Positions 7,337-12,377 of a stretch of DNA of 12,377 nucleotides are shown here, piece by piece. The notes below the pieces were generated by a model that saw only the letters and a list, made by a program, of their open reading frames with translations, ran no database searches and was not told the DNA's origin. Origin of the DNA: Myxococcales bacterium (GTDB taxonomy: Bacteria; Myxococcota_A; UBA9160; JALSIO01); contig JALSIO010000655.1 of assembly GCA_026989995.1 (NCBI GenBank), positions 1-12,377 on the forward strand, in the 5' to 3' direction. The position numbers were made by a program, and so were the translations under genes. Every line of letters begins with the position of its first letter. Within the stretch, counting starts at the first letter, position 1.

Positions 7337-8743
7337 GTGTCGTGGATCGGTGTTGCAGCGGGCTCGCTCGCGGTCTTCCTGGCCTCGACCGTGGCCTTCG
7401 ACGTCGTCCACGCGGTCCTCCACGGCATGATGCGATCCCGGGTGCGGCTCCTGCAGGCCGTGGGCGGGCTCCACGGGGTGCACCACCGCTTTCTCGATCG
7501 CGAGCTCCGGATCCACGAGGAGTGGCGGCGTGCGAACCTCCTCTGCCACGTCATCCCGGAGTACCTGACGCAGCTCGGCTTCGGCGCCCTCCTGCTCCTC
7601 GCGCTTCCGGCGCGTTTCGTCGTGCCCGCCGTCGCGCTCGAGACGGCCGTCTTTCTGGCCATCCTGCGGGTCCGGGGAAGCGACCTCAACCACCGGCCGC
7701 GGGCCCGGGTGCCCGCCTACCGGCCCCATCTCTTCTGCCTCCCGGAATACCACGCCCTCCACCACGTGCAGCCCGACGCGTACCTGAGCTCCTGGGTTCG
7801 CGTCCTGGACGCCCTGCTCCGCACGGGTGCGGTGCTCGGCGGTCGGCGGGTGCTCCTGGTGGGCTCCGCGACGCCGGCCGGCAGGGCCCTCGCCCGCGCC
7901 CTCGCCGGCGCCGGCGCACGGGTCGAGCCCGCTCCCGCGGAGGTCGCGAGCCTGCGGCAGCTCGCCGGACCCGGCGGCCCCCACGCCTCGGACGTGCTGC
8001 TCCTCACCGGCTGCCCCGCGGCGAAGGCGGCGGCCCTGCTCGAGGCCTTCGTCGAGGGCGCGGGCTCCGGCTGGCTGGCCCCGGAGGTGGCGGTGGTCGA
8101 TGCGGGCGGCTGTGGCGCCCTCTACCGCCGGTACCTCCGAGACCCGAGGCTCGTCTACCGGCACCTCCTCTGGGTGGAGGGGGAGCCCCCGGAGCGGCAG
8201 GCGTGGCGGGCCGTGGATCTCTGGCGCCGGGGATTCCACCTGCTCGCGGGGAGCCCGGCTGCATGGCTCCGTCATCCCCGCCTGCGCCCGCGGGGCGGCT
8301 CCCGGCCCTCAGTCGGCCCGCACGAGCCGGAGCCAGGCGACCGCCGAGAGGCCCCAGATGGCGTTGGCCACGAGTACGAAGAGGGGGGTGGCGGCGCCGA
8401 GCTCGAGCCCCAGCATGCCGCGGCCGGCCTTCAGTGGGAAGACCACGAAGAGCTGGACCGCCGTCGGCGCGAGGCTCACGAGCAGCGCGCGGGGCACGGC
8501 GCCGAGCCGCAGGGGCAGCGTGAGGAGCAGCCCGAACAGCCCCCCGAAGACCAGCCGCGGGTAGAGCCAGGCCGGGGTCAGCTCGGGATGGATGGCCACC
8601 CCGAGCGCGTCGCTCACGCCGGTGCTCCCGGCGGCCACCACGGCCAGGCTGTTGACGAGGCCCCCGAAGGAACCCGCCGCATAGGCGAGGCTCAGCCGGC
8701 GCAGCGCCACCCTCATGCCACGGCGGCGAGGCGGAAGAGGTAG
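7337..8743 (+). CDS. Fatty acid hydroxylase/sterol desaturase-like protein with Rossmann-like C-terminal region; frame overruns the antisense gene
   Basis: The recognisable protein covers residues 1 to about 320 (to about 8297). An N-terminal helix (3-20) is followed by a His-rich membrane domain: H25-x3-H29, HGVHH at 46-50, H60, NH at 118-119 and HALHH at 139-143. This is the diiron pattern of the fatty acid hydroxylase/sterol desaturase superfamily, with a membrane stretch at about 80-110. From about 169 a new domain starts with GGRRVLLVGSATPAGRALA, a beta-alpha-beta nucleotide-fold signature, and continues with DVLLLTG and VAVVDAGG. Plant CER1/CER3 and bacterial desaturase/dehydrogenase fusions share this order. 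The enzyme probably modifies a lipid or aldehyde at the membrane; substrate unknown. The GTG start at 7337 is chosen because the hydrophobic helix begins there; no good ribosome site is seen and GTG 7316 is an alternative. The frame stays open to TAG 8741-8743, adding about 148 charged residues antisense to another gene, so the true end is doubtful. Confidence 0.65.
   Translation: MSWIGVAAGSLAVFLASTVAFDVVHAVLHGMMRSRVRLLQAVGGLHGVHHRFLDRELRIHEEWRRANLLCHVIPEYLTQLGFGALLLLALPARFVVPAVALETAVFLAILRVRGSDLNHRPRARVPAYRPHLFCLPEYHALHHVQPDAYLSSWVRVLDALLRTGAVLGGRRVLLVGSATPAGRALARALAGAGARVEPAPAEVASLRQLAGPGGPHASDVLLLTGCPAAKAAALLEAFVEGAGSGWLAPEVAVVDAGGCGALYRRYLRDPRLVYRHLLWVEGEPPERQAWRAVDLWRRGFHLLAGSPAAWLRHPRLRPRGGSRPSVGPHEPEPGDRREAPDGVGHEYEEGGGGAELEPQHAAAGLQWEDHEELDRRRREAHEQRAGHGAEPQGQREEQPEQPPEDQPRVEPGRGQLGMDGHPERVAHAGAPGGHHGQAVDEAPEGTRRIGEAQPAQRHPHATAARRKR
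8309..8716 (-). CDS. Conserved-looking four-helix membrane protein of unknown function
   Basis: This 135-residue protein has four predicted membrane segments at about 10-30, 52-71, 76-95 and 108-130, with positive residues at the N terminus (RVALRRL). The motif-like segments PTAVQLFVVFPLKAGRGMLG and LGAATPLFVLVANAIWG resemble a hypothetical membrane family I have seen in proteobacteria, but no function is known to me. The ATG overlaps the TGA of the MAPEG gene (8713-8716), and no separate ribosome site is visible, so it relies on coupled translation. The entire gene lies antisense to the open tail of the + strand hydroxylase frame. Its hydrophobic organisation and coupling make it the more credible of the two overlapping readings. 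Confidence 0.75.
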   Translation of the reverse strand: MRVALRRLSLAYAAGSFGGLVNSLAVVAAGSTGVSDALGVAIHPELTPAWLYPRLVFGGLFGLLLTLPLRLGAVPRALLVSLAPTAVQLFVVFPLKAGRGMLGLELGAATPLFVLVANAIWGLSAVAWLRLVRAD

Positions 8744-9105
8744 AGGCAGGCGAGGAAGCCGACCAGGAAGCTCAGCGACCGGAGCGCGTCCACGTTCGCG
8801 AGGTAGGCCACGGGGTGGACCACCCGGGCGGCGAGGAAGGCGAGGGCCGCGATCGCGGAGCGGTCCGGGTCGGCACCGGCGACGTGGGCCACCAGGACCG
8901 AGGGGGCGAACACCGCGAGCGCCTCCCAGGCGTTCTGCTGGGCGGCGTATGCCCGGGCGCCGGCCCCCTCGAGTGCGGCCGCCTGCTGGCGAGGGTGCTT
9001 GTTGTCGATGCGCCCGAACTGGCGCATCCGGAAGTAGCCGCCGACCCCGGCCAGCACGTACGGAAGCAGGATGGCGGCGAGCAGGCACCAGAAGGGGGTG
9101 GTCAT
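8713..9105 (-). CDS. MAPEG family membrane protein
   Basis: This 130-residue protein belongs to the family that includes microsomal glutathione transferases and leukotriene C4 synthase. Bacterial members are four-helix trimeric membrane proteins; those that have been characterised conjugate glutathione or reduce lipid peroxides. Diagnostic segments are NKHPR at 35-39, GARAYAAQQNAWEALAVF at 49-66, and HP at 97-98 followed by YLANVDALRSLSF at 101-113. Hydrophobic helices lie at about 6-24, 58-77, 84-100 and 109-127. The start at 9105 follows GGGAG and overlaps the TGA of the upstream 80-residue gene; its own stop overlaps the next gene's ATG. Glutathione use is a family possibility, not shown here. 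Confidence 0.88.
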   Translation of the reverse strand: MTTPFWCLLAAILLPYVLAGVGGYFRMRQFGRIDNKHPRQQAAALEGAGARAYAAQQNAWEALAVFAPSVLVAHVAGADPDRSAIAALAFLAARVVHPVAYLANVDALRSLSFLVGFLACLYLFRLAAVA

Positions 9106-9344
9106 GCTTCGATCTCCCGGACGTGGAAGAAGCCGAACACGAGGGTTGCGAGGACGTGGCGAAGGGGGCTGCCCGCCCCCCTCCGGATGCGCTCCCGGAA
9201 GACCACCACCTCGACCGCATGGATGGCGGCCGTGAGCCAGAAGAGCGGCGGGCCGAGCCGGGCGAGCAGGGAGCCTTCGGGCGCGACGAAGCCCGCGGCC
9301 ATCACCAGCCAGCCCACGAGAACGGCGATCTTGGGAAGGGACAT
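9102..9344 (-). CDS. Small two-helix membrane protein, first gene of the MAPEG operon
   Basis: The 80-residue product has hydrophobic segments at about 4-20 and 31-49, and a His-containing C-terminal part (IHAVEVVVF at 41-49, LRHVLATLVFGFFHVREI at 61-78). The pattern of H/E in the second helix and a hydrophobic end with FGFFH is reminiscent of small DUF1145 or Erg28-like proteins, but I would not assign it firmly. The ATG at 9344 is chosen because GGAGG precedes it by five bases. The frame is open upstream to 9458 but that extension is Arg/Gly/Pro-rich and not protein-like. Its stop overlaps the MAPEG start as ATGA, so the three - strand genes form one operon. Confidence 0.75.
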   Translation of the reverse strand: MSLPKIAVLVGWLVMAAGFVAPEGSLLARLGPPLFWLTAAIHAVEVVVFRERIRRGAGSPLRHVLATLVFGFFHVREIEA

Positions 9345-9382
9345 GGCACCTCCAGGCCCCGCGGCCCCGCCGGGGCGCCGCG

Positions 9383-9388
9383 ATTCTA
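9383..9388 (-). promoter_or_regulatory. Possible -10 element of the MAPEG operon
   Basis: Read on the - strand, TAGAAT (9388 to 9383) matches 5 of 6 consensus -10 positions and is one of few AT-rich hexamers in the region. Transcription would begin near 9376, leaving a leader of about 32 bases. The -35 match at 17 bases is poor, so confidence is low. Confidence 0.3.
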
Positions 9389-9481
9389 CCCCGAGTCCGG
9401 TGCGCGGCACCGGCCGCCGCCCGCCGTCGCGGCGTCGGCCCCGGGTCGCCCGGAGCACCCGGCGGCGGGTCGGGTGGGCCC

Positions 9482-9510
9482 TTGCCCGTGCGGCTCCGGG
9501 TGCCTAGCAT
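9482..9510 (+). promoter_or_regulatory. Candidate promoter of the tetR-ferritin-like operon
   Basis: TTGCCC (9482-9487) and TAGCAT (9505-9510) are 17 bases apart and each matches 4 of 6 consensus positions. The predicted start near 9517 falls at the edge of the palindrome at 9516-9529, so a bound repressor would block initiation. Confidence 0.4.
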
Positions 9511-9515
9511 GCGCT

Positions 9516-9529
9516 CGACCGATCGGTCG
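9516..9529. promoter_or_regulatory. TetR-type operator 1, perfect palindrome
   Basis: CGACCGATCGGTCG is a perfect 14-bp palindrome. ACCGATCGGT-like cores are widespread TetR-family binding sites. It lies at the predicted transcription start, 94 bases upstream of the TetR gene's GTG start codon. Confidence 0.55.
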
Positions 9530-9542
9530 GGGCTCAGCCGGC

Positions 9543-9554
9543 CCGACCGGTCGG
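9543..9554. promoter_or_regulatory. TetR-type operator 2, perfect palindrome
   Basis: CCGACCGGTCGG is a perfect 12-bp palindrome sharing CGACCG...CGGTCG half-sites with operator 1. The centres are 26 bp apart, about two and a half helical turns. Two related sites suggest cooperative or paired dimers of the regulator encoded at 9623-10300. Confidence 0.5.
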
Positions 9555-9622
9555 CCGATGGCGAGCGACGGGCCGCGGCGGCGTGCCCGGGGGGACGGCA
9601 GACCGGCAGGGGGAGAAGCGGA

Positions 9623-10300
9623 GTGAGTCCGGTCGCGCGCATGCCCGAGTCCTCCGGCGGAAGCCGGGAGAAGATCCTCGATGTGGCCGAGAGCCTCTTC
9701 GCCCGGCGCGGCTTCGCCGGGGTCGGCCTCCGCGAGATCGCCCAGGCGGTGGGCCTCGGCAAGTCTTCCCTCTTCCACCACTTCGACGGCAAGGCGCAGC
9801 TCTACCTCGTCGTCCTCGGGCGCGTGCTCGGCCGGATCGAGGGCCGGCTCGGCGGCGCGCTCGCTTCGGAGGGGACGGCGATGCAGCGGCTCGATCGCTG
9901 GATCGAGGCACTGATCGATGCCTTCGCCGAGACGCCGCCGAGCGCCCGGCTTCTGCTGCGCGGGCTCGTGGAGGACGAGCAGCTTCCCCCCGAGGCCGAG
10001 GCGCTGCCCGAGTTCGCCGCGGTGAACGACACCCTCGACCGCATCCTCGCCGGGGTCTACCGGCTTCTCGTCGAGGGCCAGCGCGCGGGCGAGATCCGCA
10101 CCGGCTCGCCCCCGCAGATGATCCAGACCCTGATCGGCGCCGTGGTCTACCACTTCGCCTCGGGGGAGCTCGGCGAGCGGGTTCTCGGCGCACCGCTGCT
10201 CTCGGCGGAGTCGGTGCGCGAGCGCAAGGCGGAGCTCGTCCGCCTCTTCCACACCGGAATCGCGGCCTGCCCGGGGCCGCGGCAGGAGGACCCCTCATGA
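9623..10300 (+). CDS. TetR/AcrR family transcriptional regulator coupled to the ferritin-like gene
   Basis: This 225-residue regulator has a TetR DNA-binding domain at about 15-62. REKILDVAESLFARRGFAG opens the domain, and LREIAQAVGLGKSSLFHHF (36-54) is the helix-turn-helix followed by the usual H-H-F in place of Y-Y-H-F. The remainder is a helical ligand and dimer domain. I chose GTG 9623 because GGGGGAG at 9609-9615 lies seven bases upstream; ATG 9641 is an alternative, and the longer open frame from 9482 would run through the promoter and operators. Its TGA overlaps the ATG of the diiron gene (10297-10300). It probably represses its own operon and may also affect the divergent MAPEG operon. 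Ligand unknown. Confidence 0.9.
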   Translation: MSPVARMPESSGGSREKILDVAESLFARRGFAGVGLREIAQAVGLGKSSLFHHFDGKAQLYLVVLGRVLGRIEGRLGGALASEGTAMQRLDRWIEALIDAFAETPPSARLLLRGLVEDEQLPPEAEALPEFAAVNDTLDRILAGVYRLLVEGQRAGEIRTGSPPQMIQTLIGAVVYHFASGELGERVLGAPLLSAESVRERKAELVRLFHTGIAACPGPRQEDPS

Positions 10301-11382
10301 AGAAGCTGATCGAGGAGCACCGCAGGCGTTTCGGGGACTTCGAGGTGGTGGACTTCGTCGATACGGAGGAGATCGAGCGTCTCCGGTCGCAGATCGACGT
10401 GCCCTCGCCGCTCAACGTCCACTGGAGCTTCGAATACGGCAGCGAGGTCGAGGAGCTTCGGGCCCTCTACGAAAAGGGCAAGGTGAACCAGTGGAATGCC
10501 GAGCTCGATCTCGACTGGTCGGCACCGGTCTCGCGGGACCGATGGGTCCTGCGTCCGGAGGCCTCGCTGCTCGCCCAGACCCTCAGGCTGATGGGCGCCG
10601 ACGAGGCGACCCAGCGCGCGGCCGCCTTCGACGAGCTGAACTACCTGCTCTCGCAGCTCCTCCACGGCGAGCAGGCGGCACTCCAGCTCTGCGGCCAGCT
10701 CACCAACTGCTGCGAGAAGATGGACGAGAAGTGGTACGCGGCCAGCCAGGTGGTCGACGAGGCGCGCCACATCGAGGCGTTGTCCAAGTACATCCAGCGA
10801 AAGCTCGGGACGATCTACCCCATCGGGCCGACGCTCAAGGTGCTGCTCGACATCCTGCTCCGGGCCGAAACGCCGCAGAAGAAGGCCCTCGGGATGCAGT
10901 GCCTCTTCGAGGGCATGGCAGTGGGCATCTTCGACATGCTCCGGAGCGAGTCGCAGGAGCCGCTGCTCACGGAGATGATCCGCCGCGTCGAGCAGGACGA
11001 GGCGCGCCACGCGGCCTTCGGGGTGCTCATGATGCGCCGGGTGGTGCGCGAGTGCGAGCCCGAGGAACGGGAGGCGATGGAGGACTGGGCCTTCCACATC
11101 CTGGAAACGCTCAACGCCAACCAGCAGCTCGACATGCTGCGGGTGCTCGGGCCGCGCTACGACATCGACCCCGAGAACGTGACGCACGCCATGCTCGCCA
11201 TGCCCAACTGGGCCGAGCTCAACAGCCTGGCCTACATGCACACGGTGATCCCGAACCTCCGCAACCTCGGCCTCATCACGGAGCGAACCGAAGGCGACTA
11301 CCGCCGTCTCGGCATGCTGGTGGAGCGCCGCGCCGGGGTTCCGGTGCAGGGGGCGACCGAGCTCGCGGCAGCCGGTTCCTAG
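10297..11382 (+). CDS. Ferritin-like diiron-carboxylate protein, probable oxidase/oxygenase of unknown substrate
   Basis: This 361-residue, soluble-looking protein carries the four-helix-bundle diiron ligand set: E125 in LLHGEQA, DEARH at 154-158 (E155, H158), E205 in CLFEGMAVG, and a second DEARH at 234-238 (E235, H238). Two E...ExxH pairs are what ferritin-like superfamily enzymes such as ribonucleotide reductase R2, R2-like ligand-binding oxidases and AurF-type N-oxygenases use to bind two irons. NQWNAELDLDW at 64-74 is a further family-like landmark. It is much longer than storage ferritins or bacterioferritins, so iron storage is unlikely. No membrane helix or export signal is seen. AGGAGGA at 10284-10290 serves the ATG, which overlaps the tetR stop. 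The chemistry (hydroxylation, N-oxygenation or aldehyde handling) cannot be chosen from sequence. Its TAG shares CTAG with the converging WYL gene. Confidence 0.85.
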   Translation: MKKLIEEHRRRFGDFEVVDFVDTEEIERLRSQIDVPSPLNVHWSFEYGSEVEELRALYEKGKVNQWNAELDLDWSAPVSRDRWVLRPEASLLAQTLRLMGADEATQRAAAFDELNYLLSQLLHGEQAALQLCGQLTNCCEKMDEKWYAASQVVDEARHIEALSKYIQRKLGTIYPIGPTLKVLLDILLRAETPQKKALGMQCLFEGMAVGIFDMLRSESQEPLLTEMIRRVEQDEARHAAFGVLMMRRVVRECEPEEREAMEDWAFHILETLNANQQLDMLRVLGPRYDIDPENVTHAMLAMPNWAELNSLAYMHTVIPNLRNLGLITERTEGDYRRLGMLVERRAGVPVQGATELAAAGS

Positions 11383-12377
11383 CCGGCCGGGGCCGGGTTA
11401 CCGGGCGCGGGCTGCTCCGGAGCGGGGCCTGCCTCGTCCCGGTAGCGATCGAGGGCGCGGCGGAGTTCCTCGGTGACCTCCCGCCGCAGCGACCCGGGTT
11501 CGAGCACCCGCGCGCCGTCCCCGAAGGAGAGGATCCAGCTGCGCAGCTCGGCCGTGGGGCCCACCGCGAGCTCGAGCTCGAGTCCGCCCCCGGGGAGCGG
11601 GCGGCTGCGCTGGGTCGGGTGCCATTCGTGCTCGGAGACGTAGCTCGCCCAGCGCCGGTCGAAGTGGATGCGCACCCGCGTGGCCGGCTCCGATACCACG
11701 CCGAACGAGCCCGCGGCCCAGCGGTCGAAGTCGAAGTCGGGATCGACCTCGAAGCGCCGGTCGAGGAGGTCGATCCGTTCGATGCGGTCGACGGCGAAGG
11801 TGCGGATCTCCCGGCTCCGGTGGTCGTGGCCCACCACGTAGAGGCCGGTGCCGCGGTACCAGACCCGGTAGGGGTCGAGGTCCCGGCGGGTGACGCGGCC
11901 CGTGGTGCCCGTCCGGTAGCGGATCCGGACCGTCTGGCGCCCGAGCGCGGCCCGGCTCAGGCACTCGATGGTCTCCCGGTAGGCGCGGTAGCGCTTGTGG
12001 GGTCCGGGGAGCACCCGGAAGGCGTCTCCCAGCCGCGCCAGGTACCCCTTCAGCTCATCCGACAGTCCGGCGCGGATCTTGTCGAGGGCCGAGCGGATCG
12101 AGTCGTGGAAGACCGTTCCCTCGAGCACCCGGAGCAGGTCGGCACCGAAGGCGAGGGCGAGCACCTCGTCCGGCGTGAAGGGGACGTCACCGAGTTGGAA
12201 GGACTCGAGAAACCGGTAGCGGACCCGGCCGTCCCGGCGCTCGCTCAGCACCGGGAAACCGGCCATCATGAGGGCGTCGAGGTCCCGGTAGACGGTGCGC
12301 CGGGTGCACTCGAGGTCCTCGGCCAGCTCGTCGAGCCCGACGCCAACCCGACTGCGCGCCAGCCGCTGCACGAGCCG
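11379..12377 (-). CDS. WYL-domain transcriptional regulator, HTH_11 type, N terminus beyond the window
   Basis: The 332 residues present cover nearly all of a DeoR-like/HTH_11 plus WYL plus WCX regulator. The winged helix-turn-helix is near the right edge (ELAEDLECTRRTVYRDLDAL), with the wing at MAGFPVLSERRDGRVRYRF. The WYL region includes VRIRYRT, DPYRVWYRGTGLYVVGHDH and REIRTFAVDRIERIDLL. The canonical Trp-Tyr-Leu reads G-L-Y here, as is common in divergent members. The C-terminal part (RVRIHFDRRWASYVSEHEWH to SWILSFGDGARVLEP) is the WCX dimer domain, followed by a Pro/Ala-rich tail. A GTG exists at 12371, but coding continues to the edge as R-L-V-Q-R-L, so I treat the start as outside. WYL domains sense nucleic acid or nucleotide ligands in known cases. 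No target is visible in the window. Confidence 0.9.
   Translation of the reverse strand, partial: RLVQRLARSRVGVGLDELAEDLECTRRTVYRDLDALMMAGFPVLSERRDGRVRYRFLESFQLGDVPFTPDEVLALAFGADLLRVLEGTVFHDSIRSALDKIRAGLSDELKGYLARLGDAFRVLPGPHKRYRAYRETIECLSRAALGRQTVRIRYRTGTTGRVTRRDLDPYRVWYRGTGLYVVGHDHRSREIRTFAVDRIERIDLLDRRFEVDPDFDFDRWAAGSFGVVSEPATRVRIHFDRRWASYVSEHEWHPTQRSRPLPGGGLELELAVGPTAELRSWILSFGDGARVLEPGSLRREVTEELRRALDRYRDEAGPAPEQPAPGNPAPAG

Noticed and set aside
5844..7430. Open + frame of 528 residues opposite the thiolase
   Set aside because: It mirrors the thiolase codons (repeated E-G-D-L patterns) and lacks domain features; the - strand holds all thiolase catalytic residues.
9345..9458. Longer start for the 80-residue membrane protein
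   Set aside because: The extension is Arg/Gly/Pro-rich with no membrane character, whereas GGAGG sits just before the ATG at 9344.
9482..9622. Extended N terminus for the second TetR
   Set aside because: It would place coding sequence over the promoter and both palindromes. GTG 9623 has a strong ribosome binding site and fits TetR proteins.
1..12377. CRISPR arrays, tRNA or rRNA genes, insertion sequences, phage or defence genes
   Set aside because: No regularly spaced repeats, cloverleaf, transposase motifs or terminal inverted repeats could be seen on either strand.

Overview
This is a very GC-rich, gene-dense piece of a bacterial chromosome. A tripartite-type RND efflux operon with a periplasmic adaptor implies a Gram-negative cell envelope. 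The high GC, paired TetR regulators, a beta-oxidation thiolase and a WYL regulator would fit a high-GC proteobacterium or a related lineage such as Myxococcota or Binatota; the sequence alone does not decide this. I see no tRNA, rRNA, CRISPR array, transposase or attachment site.

Left part (1-5705, + strand): a possible gene tail at the edge, then a promoter-operator region and a three-gene operon: TetR regulator, HlyD-type periplasmic adaptor and RND inner-membrane pump. The genes are joined by ATGA and GTGA stop/start overlaps. No outer-membrane channel gene is present, so the pump must borrow one. A strong hairpin at 5628-5659 closes the operon against the converging thiolase gene.

Middle part (5706-9344): a FadA-like 3-ketoacyl-CoA thiolase on the - strand is divergent from a + strand gene. 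That gene joins a His-rich fatty acid hydroxylase/sterol desaturase domain to a Rossmann-like C-terminal part, a layout resembling plant CER1/CER3 wax proteins and bacterial desaturase/dehydrogenase fusions. Its reading frame does not stop before the next locus; it runs antisense through an entire - strand membrane-protein gene. Three small - strand membrane proteins follow (an 80-aa two-helix protein, a MAPEG protein and a four-helix protein), all coupled by ATGA overlaps.

Right part (9345-12377): a divergent control region carries a candidate promoter and two perfect TetR-type palindromes. It drives a second TetR regulator coupled to a ferritin-like diiron protein with two DEARH motifs. That gene converges on a WYL-domain regulator that runs off the right edge; the two genes end on one shared CTAG.

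Taken together, the window looks like a lipid and hydrophobic-compound handling neighbourhood: export (RND), acyl chain turnover (thiolase), diiron-type oxidation (hydroxylase, ferritin-like protein) and membrane enzymes (MAPEG), under at least two TetR switches. The grouping into one physiological theme is inference.
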